Source: Fusicatenibacter_A intestinipullorum (GTDB lineage Bacteria > Bacillota > Negativicutes > Acidaminococcales > Acidaminococcaceae). From it: a stretch of 64,000 nucleotides of DNA. A program made the position numbers and the translations under genes. This document shows positions 57,658-64,000 of this stretch, one piece after another (position 1 is the stretch's first letter; every line of letters starts with the position of its first letter). The stretch covers positions 42,193 through 106,192 of the forward strand of contig DWZP01000008.1 of the NCBI GenBank assembly GCA_019117495.1, given 5' to 3'. Below the pieces are notes generated by a model. It worked only from the letters and a program-made list of their open reading frames with translations. It was not told the DNA's origin and made no database searches.

Positions 57658-58404
57658 TTACAGGCGTGAACGCAGCCAGCCGATAACTTCTTCCGCCGCT
57701 TTATTGCTGTGATTGGTAAAACTGTGGTCGGCGCCGTTTACAATAACCAGTTTCTTCGGCCGCCCGGCAAGAGCAAAGCTGCGCTGCGCCTGCTCTACAT
57801 TAACGGTTTCATCCTCACTGCCGTGAATTACAAGCAGCGGGCGTTTCTGCCACGCTTTAAGCATTGCCTGTAAATCGTAATTATCAAGGTCACTTACAAA
57901 ATCCGGCGTCAGCGTAATGCTGCCGCGTTCATCCTCCAAATTAAGCGTTTCTCCGTTTTTTAAACGGCTGTAATTCTCGCTGCCCAGCGCATTTTTAAAA
58001 GTAGCGTGCAAATCGTTCGGCGTTGCCCATAAAGCAAGGCCCGCAATTTCGCTGCGGCGCGAAGCAGTAACCAACGAAGCCGCTCCGCCCATGCTGCGCC
58101 CCAGTAAAAAAACACGCGGATTTTTATATTCTTTCATTGCAAAATCAAGCACAGCATTCAATTCTTCAATCTGATGCGAAAGAATCTGGCTGCCGGTAAA
58201 ATTAAAACGCAGAACGTTCACAAACAGCGACGCCATCTGCGAAAGATACGCCGCCCTGCCGCCGCCTTCCATACTGCCGCGGAAACCGTGCGCCATTATT
58301 AAAAGGTTGTTCGGCGCCTCGTCATCCTGGCACGGCTGAAACTTAGCATCCATATCGCCATACGGGCCGCTGATTTTTAAAGATTCATCAAATTTAACTC
58401 TCAT
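57658..58404 (-). CDS. Alpha/beta hydrolase
   Basis: A 248-residue cytoplasmic serine hydrolase. Oxyanion region LLIMAHGFRGSMEGGGRAAY, nucleophile elbow GRSMGGAA (Ser about 104), acid in HGSEDETVN and His in NGADHSFTNH. It resembles the small esterase/feruloyl-esterase-like group; the natural substrate is unknown. It is a single-gene unit next to tRNA-Leu. Confidence 0.88.
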   Translation of the reverse strand: MRVKFDESLKISGPYGDMDAKFQPCQDDEAPNNLLIMAHGFRGSMEGGGRAAYLSQMASLFVNVLRFNFTGSQILSHQIEELNAVLDFAMKEYKNPRVFLLGRSMGGAASLVTASRRSEIAGLALWATPNDLHATFKNALGSENYSRLKNGETLNLEDERGSITLTPDFVSDLDNYDLQAMLKAWQKRPLLVIHGSEDETVNVEQAQRSFALAGRPKKLVIVNGADHSFTNHSNKAAEEVIGWLRSRL

Positions 58405-58536
58405 TATACAATCCTTCTTTTATATGGTTATGCTTATATTATATCAAAACCAACAAAAAATATAAAACAATAAAATATTAAAAATAGTTTACAAAACCGG
58501 AACTTTAAATATTATTTTACTTAAAATTAAAAACTA

Positions 58537-58565
58537 TTGACAAAAACTACCTGCCATGGTATTAT
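58537..58565 (+). promoter_or_regulatory. tRNA-Leu promoter
   Basis: TTGACA, 17-nt spacer and TATTAT on the plus strand, 38 nt before the tRNA. Confidence 0.75.
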
Positions 58566-58602
58566 TACTATTGTTCCGTGACACCACGGACATAAAAAAC
58601 GT

Positions 58603-58690
58603 GCCGAAGTGGCGGAATTGGCAGACGCACTTGACTCAAAATCAAGCGTGGTTACCCCACGTGCCGGTTCGAGTCCGGCCTTCGGCACCA
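58603..58690 (+). tRNA. tRNA-Leu (CAA)
   Basis: Long-variable-arm tRNA with acceptor GCCGAAG/CTTCGGC, anticodon arm CTTGA-CTCAAAA-TCAAG (anticodon CAA), variable arm CGTGG-TTACC-CCACG and encoded CCA. A terminator follows. Confidence 0.95.
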
Positions 58691-58702
58691 ATAATGAAAT
58701 TT

Positions 58703-58735
58703 ACGCTTCTGAATTTACTTCAGAAGCGTTTTTGT
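58703..58735 (+). terminator. tRNA-Leu terminator
   Basis: ACGCTTCTGAA and TTCAGAAGCGT arms with a short loop, then TTTTGTTT on the plus strand. Confidence 0.85.
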
Positions 58736-58747
58736 TTATATAACGAA

Positions 58748-58780
58748 AACAGGACAGCCTAATCAGCCGTCCTGTTTTTT
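58748..58780. terminator. Terminator of the VWA gene
   Basis: CAGGACAGCC and GGC(T)GTCCTG arms with TTTT tracts on both sides; on the minus strand it lies just after the VWA stop. Confidence 0.75.
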
Positions 58781-58784
58781 CTGT

Positions 58785-59435
58785 TTATTTTTGTTTTTTC
58801 CGGCATTTATAATCTTTTTCAATGTCGCGCTTCCATTCTGCGCCGTTCGATGCTCCTGCACTCATTGTTTTAATAAATTTGCACACCCCTTCAAAATTAA
58901 GGTTAATGCCCTCGCTGTCATTATTAAAATCAACCGCGCGCTCTTTTTCAATACCAAAACCGGCTGCCGTTGCTACTGCATCTATATTCGCACCAAAGAA
59001 CAAAAACTCCCAGCCGGCTTCTTTCTGTGCTTCAATAAGCCGTTTTACCTGCGATGCCGTATAATGCCTGCTGGCATTTTCCAAACCATCCGTAGTAATT
59101 ACAACCAATGTATGTTCCGGCACATCTTCGTCACGGATATATTTATGAATGCCTTTTATATGCTCAACAGTTTTGCCAACCGCATCCAAAAGTGCAGTAC
59201 AGCCGCCAACATAATATTCCTTTTCTGTTAAAGCTCCCACATTTTCTGCTTTAAGCCTGTCATGAACAGTTTCCGTTTCATGGTTAAAAAGCACTGTCGT
59301 TACAAGCACTTCAACGCCGCTTTCTTTCTGCTTTTTAAGCATCGAATTAAATCCGCCGACCGTGTCTTTTTCAAGGCCGCTCATAGAACCGCTTTTGTCA
59401 AGAATAAATACCAATTCCGTTAAATTCTTTTTCAT
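58785..59435 (-). CDS. VWA-domain protein
   Basis: A 216-residue, almost pure von Willebrand A domain. The MIDAS metal site is LVFILDKSGSMSG (about 8-20), the second loop Thr is in VGGCTALLDAVG-like sequence and the third Asp in VVITTDGLENASRHY. A basic tail (YKCRKKQK) ends it. It has no signal peptide, so it is cytoplasmic. Similar stand-alone VWA proteins accompany stress or chaperone-like AAA+ systems. It lies downstream of the macro-domain gene, with a hairpin between them. GGAGGTAAA precedes ATG. Confidence 0.85.
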   Translation of the reverse strand: MKKNLTELVFILDKSGSMSGLEKDTVGGFNSMLKKQKESGVEVLVTTVLFNHETETVHDRLKAENVGALTEKEYYVGGCTALLDAVGKTVEHIKGIHKYIRDEDVPEHTLVVITTDGLENASRHYTASQVKRLIEAQKEAGWEFLFFGANIDAVATAAGFGIEKERAVDFNNDSEGINLNFEGVCKFIKTMSAGASNGAEWKRDIEKDYKCRKKQK

Positions 59436-59460
59436 AATCTTTTACCTCCAAAATATAAAT

Positions 59461-59492
59461 AAGCTGCAAGCACTTTATTTTGCTTACAGCTT
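59461..59492 (-). terminator. Hairpin between macro-domain and VWA genes
   Basis: AAGCTGTAAGC and GCTTGCAGCTT arms around an AT-rich loop followed by ATTTATATTTT on the minus strand. It is probably a partial terminator, since only 93 nt separate the genes. Confidence 0.5.
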
Positions 59493-59528
59493 TATTGTAA
59501 AAGATTTTCATTTTTAAAAGGTCGCCTT

Positions 59529-60515
59529 TCAAGCGACATTTGCGCCGCCAAGCAAAAGCTGGTCAAACTTATACAAAGACAAATTTATTTCGCAAATATC
59601 ATAAATACCGCGGCTTATATAATACTCCACAATAATATCGAAAGGCTGCGACGGCGACAGAGCAAAACCTGCCTTTTCCAGCAGTTCTTCCGTTTCGTCT
59701 AGCGTAAGCTTAAGCGCTACTGCAAAAGCAACAGCAGTCTGCTTTTTCGGCTTGTAATTTTTGTCGCCGCGTATTTTGCTGAACAACCGCCTGTCAACAT
59801 TTGCAGCCCTGTAACATTCTGCGTCCGTCATACCTTTTTCGTCTATCTTGCGCAGCAGCATTTGTGAAAAACTTTCATCTGCATAAGCCAGGCAGCGCTC
59901 AAGTTCTTCATCACGCATGCTCTTGTTAAAAACAGCTGCGGCAGGAGCAGTGCAAAATTTTAACAAACTTAATTTTTCTAACGGAATTTCAAAATCATCT
60001 TTGCCTAAAAACAGCGAAAGTTCTTTTAAAATTTCTGCTTCCGTGCGCCGTGGTTTTGCTTCAAAAAGCGCAATATAAACGCTTATATCATTATGCAGAA
60101 GAAATTCACCAACAGTTTTTACCGCAACAGCCAAAGCCTCATCTTTTGGGTAACCATACGCACCGGCAGATATCAGTGGAAATGCCACCGATTCGCAGTT
60201 ATTGGCCACAGCAAGTTTCAGTGCCTCACGGTAGCACGATTGCAGTAATTCCTTTTCTTTACTTTTGCCGCCGCGCCAAATCGGGCCTACTGTATGAATT
60301 ACATACTTTGCAGGCAAATTATACCCGCCGGTTATCTTGGCTTCACCGGTACGGCAGCCGTTAAGCCTGCGGCATTCTTCCAACAGATCTCTGCCTGCTG
60401 CGCGGTGTATGGCACCGTCTACACCGCCGCCTCCCAAAAGGCTGTTGTTGGCAGCGTTAACAATAGCGTCTACTTTTAACGTAGTTATATCTGCTTTTAT
60501 AATTTGTAACGGCAT
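59529..60515 (-). CDS. Macro domain fused to an HTH-like C-terminal domain
   Basis: A 328-residue two-part protein. Residues 1-170 are a macro domain of the ADP-ribose/O-acetyl-ADP-ribose type with DAIVNAANNSLLGGGGVDGA, YVIHTVGPIW and FPLISAGAYGYPKDEA. Residues about 210-328 form a helical domain with FSQMLLRKIDEKGMTDAE, FSKIRGDKNYKPKKQTAVAF and FDIIVEYYISRGIYDICEIN, resembling an XRE-like HTH that may bind nucleic acid. The catalytic part should hydrolyse ADP-ribose esters or remove ADP-ribose from targets. AGGGAGGCC-like SD lies ahead of ATG. It is followed by the VWA gene. Confidence 0.88.
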   Translation of the reverse strand: MPLQIIKADITTLKVDAIVNAANNSLLGGGGVDGAIHRAAGRDLLEECRRLNGCRTGEAKITGGYNLPAKYVIHTVGPIWRGGKSKEKELLQSCYREALKLAVANNCESVAFPLISAGAYGYPKDEALAVAVKTVGEFLLHNDISVYIALFEAKPRRTEAEILKELSLFLGKDDFEIPLEKLSLLKFCTAPAAAVFNKSMRDEELERCLAYADESFSQMLLRKIDEKGMTDAECYRAANVDRRLFSKIRGDKNYKPKKQTAVAFAVALKLTLDETEELLEKAGFALSPSQPFDIIVEYYISRGIYDICEINLSLYKFDQLLLGGANVA

Positions 60516-60591
60516 TTTGAGGCCTCCCGTAAAACATTATAATTTTATTTTACACCAGCAACGCTTTTCGCGCAAAAATCAGGCTGTTAAA

Positions 60592-60690
60592 TTAAAAAGT
60601 AATTCCTTTTAACTGCAAAGCCTTGAACAGCGCTGCAAACATCAGCCCATAGCAAATAATAGAACAAACTTCATCCTTAGTAAACTGCAT
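60592..60690 (-). CDS. 32-residue membrane-like small protein
   Basis: A small frame starting MQFTKDEVCSIICYGLMFAA and ending LQLKGITF, with one hydrophobic segment. Its ATG overlaps the stop of the 61-residue gene upstream (TAATG), and GGGGTGA serves as SD. The coupling argues that both are real. Function unknown. Confidence 0.5.
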   Translation of the reverse strand: MQFTKDEVCSIICYGLMFAALFKALQLKGITF

Positions 60691-60875
60691 TACAATTCAC
60701 CCCACAACAAATTCATCACAGAAACATTTTGCGGCAAACTATGTACAACAGCCAGTAAAATATTAACTATAATCATCAATACAACAACTGCCTGTAAACG
60801 CTTGTGCGGATAAAAATATTCAACAAAAACATAAGCTAAAGAACTGCACAGCCAGGCACCTAACGCATACCCCAT
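60690..60875 (-). CDS. 61-residue two-helix membrane protein
   Basis: Starts MGYALGAWLCSSLAYVFVEY with a second hydrophobic segment AVVVLMIIVNILLAVVHSL, so two membrane helices are likely. SD GGCGGTGAT lies ahead of ATG. It is translationally coupled to a 32-residue membrane peptide. I do not recognise the family; holin-like or small regulatory membrane proteins are possibilities. Confidence 0.55.
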   Translation of the reverse strand: MGYALGAWLCSSLAYVFVEYFYPHKRLQAVVVLMIIVNILLAVVHSLPQNVSVMNLLWGEL

Positions 60876-60908
60876 ATTATCACCGCCTTAATTTTTATAA
60901 TAACTACA

Positions 60909-60940
60909 AAACCGGAGCTGCGCATTTACAACTCCGGCTT
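60909..60940. terminator. Terminator after the 60948 gene
   Basis: AGCCGGAGTTG and CAGCTCCGGTT arms with TTTTG on the minus side and a T7 run on the plus side. Confidence 0.75.
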
Positions 60941-60947
60941 TTTTTAT

Positions 60948-61250
60948 TTAATCTTCATTCAAGCTGCGCAGCTTGTTTTGTGCAATAGCAAAATCCATAC
61001 CGGCAGCAGCCTTTAAAAACTTTCGCGCCCAGTCAATATCCTCTTTCTCTAAAATACAGCCAAAATCGTATAAACCTTTAGCGTCACCTGCTTTTTGCAG
61101 TTTATCCAAAAGCGCTGTCAAAACATCATCGGAATAACCGCTTTTTACTTCATAATCATCATTGTTTTCGGCAATAACATTATCATAAAAGCCTTTTGCC
61201 AAAAGCCCGCCAATAAAACTGCCTACTGTCCATGCAACCGGAAATGCCAT
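60948..61250 (-). CDS. Membrane-anchored 100-residue protein with repeat-like helices
   Basis: ATG at 61250 is preferred (GAGAGG ahead) over an in-frame start at 61277. An N-terminal hydrophobic segment (AFPVAWTVGSFIGGLLAKGF) is followed by a helical part with ALLDKLQKAGDAKGLYDFGC and DWARKFLKAAAGMDFAIAQ, which resembles Sel1/TPR-type helix pairs. Probably an inner-membrane-tethered scaffold. It is flanked by terminators on both sides, so monocistronic. No known family recognised. Confidence 0.6.
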   Translation of the reverse strand: MAFPVAWTVGSFIGGLLAKGFYDNVIAENNDDYEVKSGYSDDVLTALLDKLQKAGDAKGLYDFGCILEKEDIDWARKFLKAAAGMDFAIAQNKLRSLNED

Positions 61251-61343
61251 AATAAACAACCTCTCTTTCTTTTGCAAATCTTATTTTTATCACTATTACC
61301 AGCAAAGTCTTACCGCTTTTGCTGTACTTATAGTATAAAAAAT

Positions 61344-61368
61344 GAGATAGCCAAAATTTGGCTATCTC
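61344..61368 (-). terminator. Terminator of the AAA+ module
   Basis: GAGATAGCCAAA and TTTGGCTATCTC form a near-perfect palindrome followed by ATTTTTTATAC on the minus strand, 20 nt after the AAA+ stop. Confidence 0.85.
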
Positions 61369-61387
61369 GTAGAAGCTAAATTATTTT

Positions 61388-62482
61388 TTATTTCCTTGAA
61401 AAATCATCACCAATTATAAGTGATAAATCATTTTTTGTCGGATTCTCAATATTTGCCACGCGTCTTGCATGACTCATAATTAAATCATCAAAAATATTTC
61501 TTACCAATCTTCCATTTGCAAAATTTTCATTTTTATTCTTTACACATTCAGATAAAAATGCTTTTATAGAGTGTTCTGCATCTATTTCAATAACATAATT
61601 ATTTTTTAAGCACATACCTTCGAGTATTTTCCATAATTCTTCTTCATTATAATCTGAAAATTCTATAAACGTATTAAAACGTGATTTTAATCCTGGATTT
61701 GATTCAAAAAATTGTTTCATAGGTTCCGTATACCCAGCTACAATTACGACTAAATCATCCCTGTAATCCTCTAATGCTTTAGTTAATTCCGTCAAACATT
61801 CTCGACCATACGAATCGCTATGTTCATTTTCGGTAATACTATAGGCTTCATCAATAAAAAGAACACCGCCTTTTGCCCGTTCAATTACTTTTTTAACCTT
61901 CAGTGCCGTTTGACCTTGGTAGCCAGCAATCAAGTCCGTTCTCGAAACTTCAATAAAATGTCCTTTAGATAATAAACCTAATTGTTTATAAACATAACCT
62001 ACAATGCGGGCAACTGTAGTTTTACCAGTACCCGGATTACCTAAAAAAGCTAAATGTAAAGTCTTTTTAAAAACCGATAAACCAGAAAGTTTACGCATTT
62101 TTTGAACTTTTTGATAAGCAATTAAATCTTTTACTTGTTCTTTAACGGTCACCAAACCAACTAAATTATTTAATTCTTGCAATAATTCATCTAAAGTTCT
62201 ATTGTCAGAGTTAACTATTTCAGGCTTACATATTTCTATAATCCTTTTATAACCAAAATATTCAACTAAAGCATCTTTTAACGCGTTACCTAATTGAAAT
62301 ATTATCTTGGTATTTTCTTTATTACTTAACGCATCTGATATTTTTTTCAATAATTTAATAGTTGCTTTTTCATCATCAGCCTCAACTATTAAATTAGCAT
62401 TTTGTATTACTTCTCCATTTGCATTAATGATTGCGTCAAATTTTGAAGCAAAATTTAAAAAATTATTACGATATTTGTCCAT
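61388..62482 (-). CDS. CbxX/CfqX (SpoVK)-type AAA+ ATPase
   Basis: A 364-residue protein with an N-terminal helical region of about 90 residues and one AAA+ module of the CbxX/SpoVK/EccA group. Motifs: LVGLVTVKEQVKDLIAYQKV, Walker A FLGNPGTGKTTVARIVG, pore-type region DLIAGYQGQTALKVKKVIE, Walker B GVLFIDEAYSI, VVIVAGYTEPMKQFFESNPG and sensor GLKSRFNTFIEF. Such ATPases remodel protein partners, for example Rubisco or secretion substrates. The two genes upstream encode membrane proteins transcribed with it (7 and 17 nt gaps), so they are candidate substrates. The segment is AT-rich relative to its surroundings. Confidence 0.88.
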   Translation of the reverse strand: MDKYRNNFLNFASKFDAIINANGEVIQNANLIVEADDEKATIKLLKKISDALSNKENTKIIFQLGNALKDALVEYFGYKRIIEICKPEIVNSDNRTLDELLQELNNLVGLVTVKEQVKDLIAYQKVQKMRKLSGLSVFKKTLHLAFLGNPGTGKTTVARIVGYVYKQLGLLSKGHFIEVSRTDLIAGYQGQTALKVKKVIERAKGGVLFIDEAYSITENEHSDSYGRECLTELTKALEDYRDDLVVIVAGYTEPMKQFFESNPGLKSRFNTFIEFSDYNEEELWKILEGMCLKNNYVIEIDAEHSIKAFLSECVKNKNENFANGRLVRNIFDDLIMSHARRVANIENPTKNDLSLIIGDDFSRK

Positions 62483-62489
62483 AACTTAA

Positions 62490-63173
62490 TTACCTAAAAT
62501 TACTAACCACAAAATTAACAATAACTAAAACGAATAAAATAATTACAGCAATATTTAATTTTTTCAATTTTTCGCTTTCTTCTTTTTTATTATTAATTAT
62601 TTCTGCTAATTGCTCGTTTTTTGCCAACAAATCATTTCTTTCATCTTCCAAATTAGTTATTTTGGCATTTAAATAATTCATTGTAGCTGCGATTTGTTGC
62701 GTATTTTCCCACATATCATCAATATCTTCCAAGTGCGTTTTACTATCTAATCTATTTTTAAAGTTCTCCAGCCCTTCAATAATCTTTTCTTGAACATACA
62801 TCGTCCTTTGAATATCTTTTTGAGCTTTTTGGGTTTCATCATAAGCTTTTTCCGCACTTTTTAACGAAGCTATTATTCCACTAATGTAATCCTTATCCAA
62901 ACTTTCAAAAGCATCATATATTACTCTAAATTCTTTAGTTATTTCTATTTGCCTTTTATTTAAATCAATTAGATGATTCCCAACTTGCCTTGTTATTCTA
63001 TTAAGTTCCTCGCCAGTTACTTTGTGGTCAAAAAACATAAGTGTGCTTGTATCTACTCTTGATATTTGAAAATCTGAATTTTCTTGTTCCGAAAATTTCT
63101 TTAAATCATTTTTATATTTATCAAAATTGTGTTTCGAAATATTTGTACTATTAAGCACCGTAAGTTCATTCAT
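62490..63173 (-). CDS. Tail-anchored coiled-coil protein
   Basis: A 227-residue protein. Residues 75-195 are dominated by heptad-like charged helices (SAEKAYDETQKAQKDIQRTM; ITNLEDERNDLLAKNEQLAE), and the C-terminus is a single membrane segment (LNIAVIILFVLVIVNFVVS) with only a few residues beyond, so it is tail-anchored with the coiled coil in the cytoplasm. No enzyme motif is visible. It lies between the AAA+ gene and another membrane protein gene; a membrane scaffold acted on by the ATPase is plausible. Family not recognised. Confidence 0.75.
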   Translation of the reverse strand: MNELTVLNSTNISKHNFDKYKNDLKKFSEQENSDFQISRVDTSTLMFFDHKVTGEELNRITRQVGNHLIDLNKRQIEITKEFRVIYDAFESLDKDYISGIIASLKSAEKAYDETQKAQKDIQRTMYVQEKIIEGLENFKNRLDSKTHLEDIDDMWENTQQIAATMNYLNAKITNLEDERNDLLAKNEQLAEIINNKKEESEKLKKLNIAVIILFVLVIVNFVVSNFR

Positions 63174-63190
63174 TTTATATTCCTCTTTTC

Positions 63191-64000
63191 TTAATTATTA
63201 AATAAAGTTTTTAGTCTTTCTTCCATATTATCAAATTTTTCTTCATTTCCACTTACTATATTCTCATTCTCATTATTAAATAATTTTCCTAAAACTGCTT
63301 GCATTTCATCACCAGCTTTTTTATGTCTATTATTAATAGATTCAGCAACATTACTTTTTATTTGTTCATTGTGCATTTTAGAAATTATTTCCAATTGTTT
63401 TTGGTCTTTTAAAATCTCATTACTTGCATCAATTTGTTTTTCTACAATATTTGATTTTAGTTTGTTTGCAATTAATTTGTCAATAAAGTTTATTACAATC
63501 GCTCCAGCAATACCTGAAGTTAATGCTCCCATAAATAAGCCTATGATACTTGCTAAACTACCAATCAATGGGATTTCTATTGCAAAAACAGGTATAGTCA
63601 TCAAAGTTCCTTCTATAAATTTGCTTAATGCTATTGCTCCAACAGCACTCAAGCCAGTAATGAAAATTTTACTAACTTGCATAATTAAAACACTTAATGG
63701 CTGTTTTTTAGCTTCTTCACTTTTTAAATAATTATATGCTTGTTTTATAGATTTCCATCCTTGTTTAAGCATCATACCTATTTTGTTAAAGAAGTCAACA
63801 ATTCTTTTATATATACTACCAAGCGCACTTAAAACCGTTAATAAAACATTTTGACCAGCACTCATTACTCGTTCTTTAAAATTGCTAAAGAAATTTTTTA
63901 CAGCATCTTTAATATATTTTCCTAATTCTTCAAAAGTGCGTTTACCTTTTTTCAACCAAGCAATTAATTTCCATATAACTTCTTTCAACAAATCTGCAAG
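63191..64000 (-). CDS. Membrane protein with amphipathic N-terminus (5' end beyond window)
   Basis: The frame stays open to the right edge (codons for LADLLKEVIWKL), so the start lies outside. The visible 270 residues have a long amphipathic helical region with KYIKDAVKNFFSNFKERVMS and KRIVDFFNKIGMMLKQGWKS. Two or three hydrophobic, Gly-rich segments follow (VSKIFITGLSAVGAIALSKF; IPLIGSLASIIGLFMGALTS), then a charged C-terminal helix. It has no enzyme motif. The layout recalls pore-forming or membrane-stress proteins, but this is inference. It is transcribed with the coiled-coil and AAA+ genes and is AT-rich. Confidence 0.72.
   Translation of the reverse strand, partial: LADLLKEVIWKLIAWLKKGKRTFEELGKYIKDAVKNFFSNFKERVMSAGQNVLLTVLSALGSIYKRIVDFFNKIGMMLKQGWKSIKQAYNYLKSEEAKKQPLSVLIMQVSKIFITGLSAVGAIALSKFIEGTLMTIPVFAIEIPLIGSLASIIGLFMGALTSGIAGAIVINFIDKLIANKLKSNIVEKQIDASNEILKDQKQLEIISKMHNEQIKSNVAESINNRHKKAGDEMQAVLGKLFNNENENIVSGNEEKFDNMEERLKTLFNN

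Overview
The window looks like chromosomal DNA from a diderm Firmicute of the class Negativicutes, possibly an Acidaminococcaceae or Veillonellaceae relative. The main support is a porin with a signal peptide, one N-terminal SLH domain, a short coiled coil and a beta-barrel ending in Phe (17246-18484). Firmicute-style gene order and a glycine T-box agree with this. The family-level placement is inference. Almost every gene is on the minus strand; the exceptions are an AlkA-type glycosylase, a small unknown gene, a tRNA-Leu and a predicted antisense RNA.

Positions 1-18.8 kb hold a vitamin B12/metal regulon. Three cobalamin riboswitches (about 5.5, 16.9 and 18.7 kb) share one plan: near-identical promoter, aptamer, intrinsic terminator, gene. 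They control an exported CbiK-type chelatase with a FecBCD-type importer and an ABC-2 exporter; a NikABCDE/Dpp-type importer; and the SLH porin. The first unit also carries the fused start and end of a second, deleted porin. A matching palindrome (TATACCC-GTAT-GGGTATA core) lies at the same distance upstream of the second and third promoters. Interspersed are three tRNAs (Trp, Gly, Asp), alkA, a P-type metal ATPase with a very His/Cys-rich N-terminus, and glpK.

Positions 18.9-33.5 kb carry central metabolism and transport: ppsA, a TAXI-TRAP transporter with a DUF1850 protein, alr, an MFS pump, a PduO-type cobalamin adenosyltransferase, ndk, an M42 peptidase, htpX, a divergent polysaccharide deacetylase and xerD. 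Positions 33.5-41.4 kb are the conserved run miaB-mutS-mutL-methyltransferase-miaA-hfq.

Positions 41.4-48.8 kb are partly accessory: a probable type I toxin-antitoxin locus (31-residue hydrophobic peptide plus convergent antisense RNA), a DEDD exonuclease, a SulP transporter, a 650-bp repeat-bearing gap, an McrBC restriction system bracketed by two copies of a 41-nt terminator hairpin, and a HicAB toxin-antitoxin pair.

Positions 48.8-57.6 kb are housekeeping: T-box-controlled glyQS, then recO, corC/hlyC, era, cdd, ybeY, phoH and a cyclophilin lipoprotein. era and corC appear to use non-canonical AUA and AUU starts. From 58.6 kb to the right edge lies an accessory cluster: tRNA-Leu, a VWA protein, a macro-domain/HTH fusion, two coupled tiny membrane proteins, a membrane-anchored repeat-like protein, and an AT-rich module of a CbxX-type AAA+ ATPase, a tail-anchored coiled-coil protein and a membrane protein that runs off the window.
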